Assembly (NCBI GenBank): GCA_041752735.1
Contig: JBGSVW010000044.1
Coordinates: forward strand, 1 to 64,000
Direction: 5' to 3'
DNA: 64,000 bases
DNA from: UBA1422 sp041752735
GTDB lineage: Bacteria > Bacillota > Clostridia > Peptostreptococcales > Anaerovoracaceae
The notes beneath the pieces are model-generated. The model was not told the DNA's origin and did not search any database. It worked only from the letters and a program-made list of their open reading frames with translations. The position numbers were made by a program, and so were the translations under genes. Positions 25,106 through 33,214 of this stretch are shown here, piece after piece. Numbering within the stretch: position 1 is the stretch's first letter; the number at the start of each line of letters is the position of its first letter.

Positions 25106-26305
25106 TCACCTTGCGTATTCCATGAGTGGCGTACTTGGTAAGGAATGCTGCTTCCGATATATTTGGATTGCTTCCAGGTAAATTTCATCCACCTTCTTCG
25201 CAAACGTTCTGGATGAATACTCCATTCTTGCCATATTTATAGCATTGCTGCTTAATCTATGATATTCCTCTCCATTTTGTAAAATGAATCCTAGTCGATC
25301 ACGGAACTGCTCAAATGACTCATACTGCCATCCGTTTTCCCCGTCATAGATTACGTTGTCCAGACATGAATCTTTTCTGCACAATGCTGGAAGACCATTT
25401 GCCAATGCTTCAAAATAGGTTAGTCCTTGAGTTTCACTGTTTGAAGCGCTCACAAAAACATCTCCAGCGTTATAATATTGATTCACTTTCTCATGGGGAA
25501 TCATTCCAACAAAAATAACTCGATCTGCAATCCCAAGAATCTCAGTGCACTTTTCCAATTTCTGTCGGTGTGGACCATCGCCAACTATCAGCAACTTTAA
25601 ATCGGAGCGATTCAATTTTGAAAAGTAATATATAATCTCTTCGATGTTTTTTTCTTTTGCCAAGCGTCCAACAGTAATCAATGTTTTTGTGGTGTCGCTA
25701 ATTCCGATTTTATTTCTTAGGAAGTGTCTTTTTAATTGTTTTGTCGACTCCACGTTTCTGTTTATACGAATCCCGGTGGGTACTACTTTGATTTCTTTTG
25801 TAACCCCATATTCTTCAAGAAGTTTTCGTACTTTCTCTGTTGGTGCAATGACGCATGATGTGTGTTTTAACGTGGAGGTTGTAAAAAGCGATGCCATGTT
25901 TTTACCCCATTTTTCAACTGGAGAAAAATAGTGAGTATAGTTTTCATATACGGTATGGTAGGTGTGCACAATCGGTATATGAAGCCGCTTTGAAATATAT
26001 CGAGCTAATAGGAATGTGCTAAACTCACTTTGAGAATGAATCACATCTGGACTCCATCGGATGATTTCTTTAATGTATTTATTTGCTACTGGAATTGCGA
26101 CCCTTGCCTTGGGATAAATTATTCCTGCTCCAAAGGAGCCAATCGATATAACACCGTCCTTTTCAAAGGATTGTTGTGCATTGGACAACGTGAGTAATTT
26201 TACTTCATGACCGAGCTTGCTCAATTCTTCTTTTAAATTGTTTACAGAAATCACTACGCCGTTAATTGCTGGTAGATTCCATTCGGTTGTGATTAATATT
26301 TTCAT
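25106..26305 (-). CDS. GT4 glycosyltransferase, diacylglycerol glucosyltransferase-like
   Basis: A 399-residue GT-B enzyme. The N-terminal NGVVISVNNLKEEL and HTYHTVYENYTHYF segments are characteristic of 1,2-diacylglycerol 3-glucosyltransferases and related mannosyltransferases. VPTGIR, TVGRLAKEKNIEE and SETQGLTYFEALANGLP complete the donor-binding part. The start at 26305 (MKILITTEWN) follows AAAGGTGC. It should move glucose from UDP-glucose to diacylglycerol at the cytoplasmic membrane face. Confidence 0.82.
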   Translation of the reverse strand: MKILITTEWNLPAINGVVISVNNLKEELSKLGHEVKLLTLSNAQQSFEKDGVISIGSFGAGIIYPKARVAIPVANKYIKEIIRWSPDVIHSQSEFSTFLLARYISKRLHIPIVHTYHTVYENYTHYFSPVEKWGKNMASLFTTSTLKHTSCVIAPTEKVRKLLEEYGVTKEIKVVPTGIRINRNVESTKQLKRHFLRNKIGISDTTKTLITVGRLAKEKNIEEIIYYFSKLNRSDLKLLIVGDGPHRQKLEKCTEILGIADRVIFVGMIPHEKVNQYYNAGDVFVSASNSETQGLTYFEALANGLPALCRKDSCLDNVIYDGENGWQYESFEQFRDRLGFILQNGEEYHRLSSNAINMARMEYSSRTFAKKVDEIYLEAIQIYRKQHSLPSTPLMEYAR

Positions 26306-26318
26306 TGAAGCACCTTTA

Positions 26319-26852
26319 TTATATTTGTAAAACAAGAAGTCCAGTCATGCCCCCAATTAGAGCACCCACCAAGACATCAGTAGGATAATGGACTCCTAAA
26401 TAAATTCGGGATAAGCCCACTAACCCAGAAATACCCATGAGGAGAGGAAGTAGCTCTGGGAAAAGTGAGCATAAGGAGATTGCCACAGTCACAGTTGCTG
26501 CCGTGTGGCCGGAGGGAAACGAATAGTCGTGGAGATTAATCTTGAATTGGTGTACTTGTGTTAACGCGTCATAAGGTCGAGGTCTTTCAGTTAGCCGTTT
26601 GATAATATGTATTAAGCTGTGGCTAATCGCCAGCCCTATGGCAGTTTGAACGCCAAGGTTATTCCACCAGCTTAGTTCGGGTTGAAAATCTATGATTAAT
26701 ATCGACAAAGTGCATATCACCGTGGATTGTGTACTACCCAGGTTTGTAACCCATGGAAATAGCCGATCCAATAATGAGCATTTAATACGATCGTGTACCA
26801 TCCAGAAAAACATCTGATCCCAGTATAAAAACAATTCAAAGGTTTTATTCAT
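26319..26852 (-). CDS. PAP2-family membrane phosphatase
   Basis: A 177-residue membrane phosphatase with the three-part PAP2 signature intact: KRLTERPRP, SFPSGHTAA and SRIYLGVHYPTDVL, within about five membrane segments. Family members release phosphate from phosphatidic acid, phosphatidylglycerol phosphate or undecaprenyl diphosphate. As first gene of the glycolipid operon it could supply diacylglycerol and save phosphate. GAAAGGA lies 7-8 nt before the ATG. Confidence 0.88.
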   Translation of the reverse strand: MNKTFELFLYWDQMFFWMVHDRIKCSLLDRLFPWVTNLGSTQSTVICTLSILIIDFQPELSWWNNLGVQTAIGLAISHSLIHIIKRLTERPRPYDALTQVHQFKINLHDYSFPSGHTAATVTVAISLCSLFPELLPLLMGISGLVGLSRIYLGVHYPTDVLVGALIGGMTGLLVLQI

Positions 26853-26886
26853 ATTGCATCCTTTCTAAATATCATCTTGCAAGTTC

Positions 26887-26940
26887 AGTATATCCTCTTA
26901 TTGTTAAGTACATGTTATCAACGTGGAAAAGTTGTGTTAA
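26887..26940 (-). promoter_or_regulatory. Pho-box type promoter of the glycolipid operon
   Basis: Reading the minus strand, TTAACA, TTTCCA, ATAACA and TTAACA follow each other every 11 bp (26940-26902), then 9 nt, then the -10 TATACT (26892-26887). No good -35 box is present, as expected for an activator-dependent promoter. The rest of 26853-27122 holds the divergent ppx control region. Confidence 0.68.
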
Positions 26941-27005
26941 TTGTTGGCGTCATGGGTGATGTCTTTTGCTCTATTAATGAAGAAAGCAATAAATTACGCT
27001 ACTAT

Positions 27006-27062
27006 TTAACGAAATCTTAACCTCCTATTAACAATTCTTTGATTTCAACATCCCAATATAAA
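27006..27062 (+). promoter_or_regulatory. Pho-box type promoter of ppx-ppk
   Basis: TTAACG, TTAACC, TTAACA and a weaker TTGATT begin at 27006, 27017, 27028 and 27039, an exact 11-bp period. A -10-like TATAAA lies at 27057-27062. The set mirrors the divergent one 66 bp away. Confidence 0.65.
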
Positions 27063-27122
27063 AAGTAGACTATGTTCACAGTTGGTCATAAGACCAGCTA
27101 ATTATGAAAGGGAAAATACAAT

Positions 27123-28022
27123 ATGTATGGTGTAATTGATATAGGTTCCAACACAATGCGATTATCTATCTATAAGCGGAACGAACAGGATCTAACATTG
27201 ATGTTTCATAAGAAAAATGCCGCAGGGCTTGCTGGTTACATAGATGCCAAAGGTTGTCTCACAGATGATGGAATTAACAAAGCGGTGGATGTCCTTCAAG
27301 GTTTTTCTCAACTAATCGAAAACATTGGGCTGAAGAATGTCTATGCTTTTGCGACAGCCTCTCTACGCAACGTTGCAAATTCAGTGTCGGCAACCCACGA
27401 GATTTCTTCCAAGTCCGGTATTGAGATAGAAGTTCTTTCAGGAGAGCAGGAAGGCATCTATGATTTTATTGGGGCGACCCGGTATATGTCATTAGACCAA
27501 GGGCTCATGGTTGATATTGGCGGAGGTAGTACAGAATTGGTTTCGTATTATGAGGGGAAAACCAACCGTGCCCTATCTCTTCCAATTGGATCATTAAATC
27601 TATATCTGAAACATGTCAATGATATCCTCCCATCTCGGTCAGAGTTGGCGAACATCACTCAAAATGTTGAAAATCAATTGGATATGGTCCATCTATCCCA
27701 ACCACATTCAATCATCTGTGGCATAGGTGGCACCGTACGCAACCTCTGCAAATTAAACAATCAGGTTTTCCGATTGAATCCATCCAACCGGACGATCAAC
27801 ACTGAAAATTTGAGAACACTATTGATTGGTTTTTCCGAAGACAGGAAGCTGGCGCAGCGCAATATTATCAAAGTGGCTCCGGATCGTATCCATACCATGA
27901 TTCCCGGCATGGTGATTCTTGACAGAATAGCCGACAGAATCGGTTGTGAATCGATTCATGTCAGCGAACAAGGCATTCGCGAGGGATATCTTTACTACAA
28001 ACTCTTTAACGGAGGGAAATAA
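27123..28022 (+). CDS. ppx: Ppx/GppA family exopolyphosphatase
   Basis: A 299-residue member of the actin-like phosphatase family, close to the usual size of the short Ppx form. Phosphate-binding loops are DIGSNTMRL near the start and DIGGGSTELV in the middle; TASLRN, SGEQEG and CGIGGTVRNL also fit. It releases phosphate from polyphosphate or hydrolyses pppGpp. It lies 4 nt upstream of ppk, so synthesis and breakdown of polyphosphate are controlled together. Confidence 0.9.
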   Translation: MYGVIDIGSNTMRLSIYKRNEQDLTLMFHKKNAAGLAGYIDAKGCLTDDGINKAVDVLQGFSQLIENIGLKNVYAFATASLRNVANSVSATHEISSKSGIEIEVLSGEQEGIYDFIGATRYMSLDQGLMVDIGGGSTELVSYYEGKTNRALSLPIGSLNLYLKHVNDILPSRSELANITQNVENQLDMVHLSQPHSIICGIGGTVRNLCKLNNQVFRLNPSNRTINTENLRTLLIGFSEDRKLAQRNIIKVAPDRIHTMIPGMVILDRIADRIGCESIHVSEQGIREGYLYYKLFNGGK

Positions 28023-28026
28023 CCCG

Positions 28027-30174
28027 ATGAAAGATACATTAACGGAAGTTAGGGCAAAGACGGTCAACCCACTCATCCCTTATACCCAGAACAGAGAACT
28101 ATCCTGGCTCAAGTTCAATGAACGCGTATTAGAAGAAGCCGCGGATCCGGATGTGCCTCTCCTGGAGCGGCTCAAGTTTATTTCTATCTTCACCAGTAAC
28201 CTTGATGAGTTTTTTATGATCCGTGTTGGAAGTCTGTTTGATCTCTCTTTGATGGATTTCAAGAATCGAGACGCCAGGTCAAACATGACTCCCAAAGAGC
28301 AGCTAGATGCAATCTATTCAGCCACAGCGCCTCTATATCAGAAAAAGACCTCTGTCTACACGAGCATCAAAGAGGGCGTGAAGCATTTCGGAATCTACCC
28401 CTTGGATTATAACGAACTTGAAAAATCCGAGGTTAAATATATTAAAGAATACTATTTCCAAGAAATCGAACCCATCTTATCTCCCCAGATTGTTGACAGT
28501 CACCATCCCTTTCCTTTCATTGCGAATAAATCACTCTCTATTCTTTATTTGTTAAAATTCAAAGGACGCACAACCCTTGGCGTGTTGCCGATCCCTACCT
28601 CCCTGCCTCAGGTGGTATTCCTTCCCGGGTCAGAAATTCGCTATATTCGCACCGAAAAAATCCTTTTCGAGTTTGGGGAGAATGTTTTTAAAAAGTGTGA
28701 AATCCTTGAGAAAAATATAATTTGTATCACAAGAAATGCTGACATCAGTCCGGATGATGAGGCTTACATAGAAATCGATGATTTTCGAAGTAAAATGAAG
28801 AAGCTACTGCTCAAAAGACGTCGTTTATCTGTGGTTCGCCTTGAGGCCAACTATCCAATGAGCAAAGAATTCCTGTCCGCAGTTTGTAATGAATATGAAA
28901 TTGAAGAAAATCAAACTTTTGTTTCAGATAGTCCTCTAAAGATGGAATATATCTTTGATCTTTTTTCTCGCATTAGTCCTGCACAGCAACGACTATTGGC
29001 GTATACTTCCTACACTGCAGTTCCATCCCAAGGCATTGATCAAAGCCAAAGTATCCTTCGTCAAGTCAAGAGGAAGGATGTGCTGACCTATTATCCTTTC
29101 GAAAGCATGGATTGTTTTTTGATGATGATGAAAGAAGCTGCCTCAGATCCCAATGTAATCTCAATCAAAATTACTATCTATCGATTGTCAAGAAATGCGA
29201 AACTTGTGGACTATCTTTGCTATGCCGCAGAAAATGGCAAGGATGTCACTGTAGTATTGGAACTACGTGCACGCTTCGACGAACAGAACAACATCGATTG
29301 GTCTGAGAAGCTTGAAGAGTCAGGTTGTAAAATCTTATATGGCCTAGATTCTTGCAAAGTACACTCAAAAATCTGCTTAATAACATTAAAAGAAAGAAGT
29401 GGATTTAGTTACATCACTCAGGTTGGTACTGGGAATTATAATGAAAAAACAGCAGAACTCTACACTGATCTCTCCTTGATAACCGCAGATCTGGAGATTG
29501 GACAGGATGCTGCCACTTTTTTTAAGAATATATCCATTGGGAATACAGAAGGCAAATACAATGTTTTAATGGTGGCGCCATTTACTTTCAAGGCGCAGCT
29601 TATGGCGTTAATGGATGAAGAAATCAGCAAGGGCTTGAACGGTTACATTTCCATTAAGATTAACTCTTTAACCGACATCGATTTCATTCATAAATTAGCA
29701 GAAGCGTCTAGGGCCGGCGTACAGGTTAAACTAATTATTCGCGGGATTTGCTGCCTATTGCCGGGGATTCCCGGCGAAACGGAAAACATCACAATCATAA
29801 GTATTGTGGGCAGATTTCTTGAGCACTCCAGAATTTATTCCTTTGGGAAGGGTTCTGATCAGAAAATATACATCTCATCAGCAGACTTGATGACTCGCAA
29901 TACAGAACGCCGATTAGAGGTTGCTTGTCCAATCCTGAATCATCAGCTGAAGGAACGAATTAATCGTATGCTGAATCTACTATGGCAGGATAACGTTAAG
30001 GCCAGGCGCCTTCAGCCCGACGGGTCTTACCAAAAAATCGAACCTGGCACACATATGGTGGACAGTCAGCAAACATCCATTGAAGGGTATTGCTGCCCTT
30101 TACCTATACATGATACCACATCGAAACTCTTGTCAGATCGGGTTCAGAAGTTCCTGGTTCGGTTTGGCCTATAA
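28027..30174 (+). CDS. ppk: Polyphosphate kinase 1
   Basis: A 715-residue enzyme that builds polyphosphate from ATP reversibly. The N-terminal domain opens with NRELSWLKFNERVLEEA, and SNLDEFFMIRVG is also typical. The two phospholipase-D-like domains carry the catalytic histidine in CKVHSKICLITL and the second in EHSRIYSFGKG. The start at 28027 follows GGAGGG, 4 nt after ppx; a longer frame to 27946 would overlap ppx. Length and motifs match active PPK1. Confidence 0.95.
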   Translation: MKDTLTEVRAKTVNPLIPYTQNRELSWLKFNERVLEEAADPDVPLLERLKFISIFTSNLDEFFMIRVGSLFDLSLMDFKNRDARSNMTPKEQLDAIYSATAPLYQKKTSVYTSIKEGVKHFGIYPLDYNELEKSEVKYIKEYYFQEIEPILSPQIVDSHHPFPFIANKSLSILYLLKFKGRTTLGVLPIPTSLPQVVFLPGSEIRYIRTEKILFEFGENVFKKCEILEKNIICITRNADISPDDEAYIEIDDFRSKMKKLLLKRRRLSVVRLEANYPMSKEFLSAVCNEYEIEENQTFVSDSPLKMEYIFDLFSRISPAQQRLLAYTSYTAVPSQGIDQSQSILRQVKRKDVLTYYPFESMDCFLMMMKEAASDPNVISIKITIYRLSRNAKLVDYLCYAAENGKDVTVVLELRARFDEQNNIDWSEKLEESGCKILYGLDSCKVHSKICLITLKERSGFSYITQVGTGNYNEKTAELYTDLSLITADLEIGQDAATFFKNISIGNTEGKYNVLMVAPFTFKAQLMALMDEEISKGLNGYISIKINSLTDIDFIHKLAEASRAGVQVKLIIRGICCLLPGIPGETENITIISIVGRFLEHSRIYSFGKGSDQKIYISSADLMTRNTERRLEVACPILNHQLKERINRMLNLLWQDNVKARRLQPDGSYQKIEPGTHMVDSQQTSIEGYCCPLPIHDTTSKLLSDRVQKFLVRFGL

Positions 30175-30203
30175 TTTCTAAGTGAATGTGATGCGCGAGT
30201 ATA

Positions 30204-31502
30204 TTACACATTATATTGGTTTTTATTAATCTCATTTTGAATCAAGTTGATTGTTTGTTCTCGAATCCCAACACTACTCGCTATGTCTTGCCACTGTTTT
30301 GCAACGGTGGCAACGTTGTTAATGATCTTTTTACACTTAGGCGCTTTCATATCCATTTTTTCGCCACACGTAATTAAATCTTCAATGGAGATGTGTGACA
30401 TTTTGCCGTTTATTGTCATTTGATGCGCTTTCAGCCATCTGTTCTGTGGATTACTTGCAAATGTGACATCATATGCCGGCGACAATGACCAAAACCCTTC
30501 TCTGTTCATTAAAAAAGAGATGTTTTTTACATGGTCATCCTGATTGACCGCAAGTACATTGAAAACCATTCTTCTATACAACTGTTCAATGTCGCTACTT
30601 GGTAGCCCCAATTTCCTTGCAGTTAAAGCTGCCATTTCATAGCTGCATAAACCTGGCTCATTATAATCAATATGCAATAACGCACCCAATGACTGCATAT
30701 GTAATTTATCGCCATTCACTCTGTCAAATCGCTTTGTTATAAAATGATTCCGCCCGCCTTCTGATATGATTCCACACTCATTCATGGTAAGGCCTGCTTG
30801 TAGTGACATTTTATAATACGCATACTCAATGAGTGTATATTCTGGAACGTCTTGGGAATTATGGTCTCCGTTTTTTGAGACTCCATCAAATTTCACTAGC
30901 CAATAATCAAAATTTTTATCTAGGTCAACCTGCCCAGAACGGAGTTCGCCTGTTTTTTCATTGTACGCAACGACAGCCTTTGCTCTTGCTCCTCCGGCTG
31001 ATGTCCCGAGCTGTAAGAGTTGAGCATAATTAACGTCATTTTCTGCTGACAAAACAACATCCATCTTTTCTTCTAATATCGCTGATGCAAAATCGGATAT
31101 CCTTTGCAAGCTGATTTGTTCATCAATATCTGTGTTTTTGTTGATCACAGGTTCGTATTCTAGTGCACCCATCCCGCGTTTACCAGTATAGCATAATCGC
31201 TCTACCACATTAAAAGAGTCAGAGGTTCTACCCTGGGAAGCAAGCCACTGGTTAATAACGGCATTACCAAAATTATCTGGTAATGAGTCTGCCATCAAAC
31301 CCGGAACACCTCTAAACGATGATTTTGCTAATTCAGGGAACTCATATACTCTGCTTGATAAAGGCATCATGATTGGCGCGACATTAATACCATGGCTAAG
31401 AAAGTCTTTCATATATTCAAAGGATACACATCCTGTATTCTCGTTTAAATGAAAAACACCTACTGGCGTCCCCCAGAGTTTCACAGTTGCGGTCGTTGTC
31501 AT
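30204..31502 (-). CDS. hipA: HipA-family kinase toxin
   Basis: A 432-residue HipA-type serine/threonine kinase. Features are VPGLMADSLPDNFGN in the N-terminal domain, the Gly/Ser-rich loop GTSAGGARAKA, the catalytic NQDDHVKN and the metal-binding SPAYD. E. coli HipA inactivates glutamyl-tRNA synthetase and causes persistence; the target here is unknown. The start overlaps the hipB stop by 4 nt. All active-site segments are present, so the toxin looks functional. Confidence 0.9.
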   Translation of the reverse strand: MTTTATVKLWGTPVGVFHLNENTGCVSFEYMKDFLSHGINVAPIMMPLSSRVYEFPELAKSSFRGVPGLMADSLPDNFGNAVINQWLASQGRTSDSFNVVERLCYTGKRGMGALEYEPVINKNTDIDEQISLQRISDFASAILEEKMDVVLSAENDVNYAQLLQLGTSAGGARAKAVVAYNEKTGELRSGQVDLDKNFDYWLVKFDGVSKNGDHNSQDVPEYTLIEYAYYKMSLQAGLTMNECGIISEGGRNHFITKRFDRVNGDKLHMQSLGALLHIDYNEPGLCSYEMAALTARKLGLPSSDIEQLYRRMVFNVLAVNQDDHVKNISFLMNREGFWSLSPAYDVTFASNPQNRWLKAHQMTINGKMSHISIEDLITCGEKMDMKAPKCKKIINNVATVAKQWQDIASSVGIREQTINLIQNEINKNQYNV

Positions 31503-31849
31503 TTCGATTCATCCCCCCATTTAAAGGTTTTTTTCGAGGCTTTGAGTTCTTTTTTACTTGTACGCTTTCTCTGTGGTTTGGCGGATTTCCCTTTCAAGTA
31601 ATAAGAAGGTCTATCTGTTGGGTCTGGTGTGAGTAGGTCAAGATTTGAATCTAAATCAAGAGCCATAAGCACTTTTATTAGTGTGCTAAGCTGTACATCC
31701 TCTCCATTTTCCAGGTTCGTTATGCTTCGTCTAGAAATACCTGCTTTATCGGCTAGGTCTTGCTGGGATAGCGGATAGTCAATTCTATATGCTTTCAGTC
31801 TTGACGCAATTTCTTCTATCGCAGCAATAGAAGACAAATATTTACCCAT
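31499..31849 (-). CDS. hipB: HipB-like XRE antitoxin
   Basis: A 116-residue protein with an N-terminal helix-turn-helix of the XRE type (LSQQDLADKAGISRRSITNLE) and a basic, Lys-rich C-terminal tail (about 85-110). It would neutralise HipA and repress its own operon. It precedes hipA, and the operator-like repeat at 31909-31971 lies 60 bp before its start. Confidence 0.85.
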   Translation of the reverse strand: MGKYLSSIAAIEEIASRLKAYRIDYPLSQQDLADKAGISRRSITNLENGEDVQLSTLIKVLMALDLDSNLDLLTPDPTDRPSYYLKGKSAKPQRKRTSKKELKASKKTFKWGDESK

Positions 31850-31908
31850 TATTCCACCTCATTTCATTTAGGATTACGCCACAAAACCATTATAGCTTAC
31901 AATTTATT

Positions 31909-31971
31909 AAAGTGCAACATATTACTCATTATATTCATAATTTACATTTAACGAGCAATATGTTGCGCTTT
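31909..31971. promoter_or_regulatory. Inverted repeat operator of hipBA
   Basis: Two 19-bp arms, 31909-31927 and 31953-31971, are inverted copies matching at 17 of 19 bases, with core GCAACATATT and AATATGTTGC and 25 bp between them. This fits HipB binding to paired sites. Confidence 0.65.
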
Positions 31972-32058
31972 GTTTATACTATTTCCTTGATATGTGCATA
32001 CTAATTTCTCCGGCGGACTCCCATATGCTTAAATCACCGGATGTAACGCCTTCATGGT

Positions 32059-33021
32059 TTAGCTTTCCTTCTGCTCCACTATCCGCACCAGGTCGCTGAA
32101 TACACCGTAGGCGGTTTGCAAGATTTCAGGATCTTCTTCGATGATGGTCAATTTGCCCATGAGGTCCGTCGTAATGGACAAGATGGAAGAAGTGCCGTTG
32201 ATGGTGGCATACAAGTGAGTCAATGGGATAAGCTCAGGCGACACCCGTCCGTATACTTTGCCATGCTCCCGCCAGCCTTTACAAACCAGCTTGATTTTAC
32301 AGCCTTTCGCCGCTGCATCCTCGATGTCTTTGTACGTAATATCTTCAATGCCCTTTCGGTCAATCTGGTCCGGTGTGATGTCTGCATCCATCAGCACATT
32401 AAGCAATGCGGTAATCTTTCCGGCGGAGTCAAACCCTTCAGTATCCATGGCGGGATCCGCCTCCACAAACCCTAATTCTCTGCCCTTTTCCATGATTTGA
32501 TCCATGGGTATTCCTTTTTCCATCTCTTCTAAAATGAAATTTGTTGTGCTGTTTAGGATGCCGGACACTTCCGTCACCGTGGAAAATTTCAGTGTGTCAT
32601 GGACAAGGTTGAATACAGGCGTTCCATCCATTACAGTGGTCTCGTAGAAAAAAGCACAGCCCTTTTGCTTCGCCAAATCGGCCAAACGTTTATAGGCATG
32701 GGCGATGGGCCCTTTATTGGCGGTAATGACATCTTTGCCTCTGTTCAAGGCCGCTTCAATATGGCTGATGGCTGGCTGTCCTGTCATGATGTTCAGCGGT
32801 GTCAATTCAATTAAAATATCATAGTCGGCATTGACTGCCACATCAAGGGCAGTATCCGTTGACGATCCTAGCAAGTCACCTTTGGACTTAGTCACGATGG
32901 ATACAAATTCAAAGGATGTATCATATGCCTCCGCCAACACATCGGCTTTGTCTTCCAATAGGCTTTTGAATGCCTTGCCTGCGTTGCCGTATCCCAGCAT
33001 GGCCAGTTTGATTGTTTGCAT
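32059..33021 (-). CDS. Homoserine dehydrogenase, short form
   Basis: A 320-residue NAD(P)-dependent enzyme for homoserine/aspartate semialdehyde interconversion. The nucleotide-binding GYGNAGKAF is at the N-terminus; ITANKGPIA and FVEADPAMDTEGFDSAGK carry the usual active-site residues. The C-terminal ACT domain found in many homologues is missing, so it should not be feedback-inhibited by threonine. The start follows GGAGAGGAG, with a TATAAT-like -10 at 33097-33092 but a weak -35. It is a single-gene unit not linked to other threonine genes here, so a catabolic role is possible. Confidence 0.82.
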   Translation of the reverse strand: MQTIKLAMLGYGNAGKAFKSLLEDKADVLAEAYDTSFEFVSIVTKSKGDLLGSSTDTALDVAVNADYDILIELTPLNIMTGQPAISHIEAALNRGKDVITANKGPIAHAYKRLADLAKQKGCAFFYETTVMDGTPVFNLVHDTLKFSTVTEVSGILNSTTNFILEEMEKGIPMDQIMEKGRELGFVEADPAMDTEGFDSAGKITALLNVLMDADITPDQIDRKGIEDITYKDIEDAAAKGCKIKLVCKGWREHGKVYGRVSPELIPLTHLYATINGTSSILSITTDLMGKLTIIEEDPEILQTAYGVFSDLVRIVEQKES

Positions 33022-33127
33022 ATTTACTCCTCTCCAGTGTTCAGGTTCTTGCCTTTCGCCATAGTCGGTTTAGACAAATTTTATTGCTTATATTATATCA
33101 TTTTTTTATCTGTTTTGGCACGAACGC

Positions 33128-33160
33128 AAAAAAACTCCCTGCTGATTAGCAGGGAGTTTT
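33128..33160 (-). terminator. Terminator of the aminotransferase gene
   Basis: AACTCCCTGCT and AGCAGGGAGTT pair perfectly around a 4-nt loop, followed on the minus strand by seven T. A 12-bp tandem repeat of GGTTATGATTT lies between it and the gene. Confidence 0.88.
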
Positions 33161-33214
33161 AAATGTATTTGGTTATGATTTGGTTATGATTTGGCTACCA
33201 ATGCATTGTTTAGA

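Noticed and set aside
33113..33127. TGGCAC element resembling a sigma-54 promoter
   Set aside because: The distance from GG to GC is too short for a -24/-12 element, and it lies beside a terminator pointing away from any plus-strand gene.
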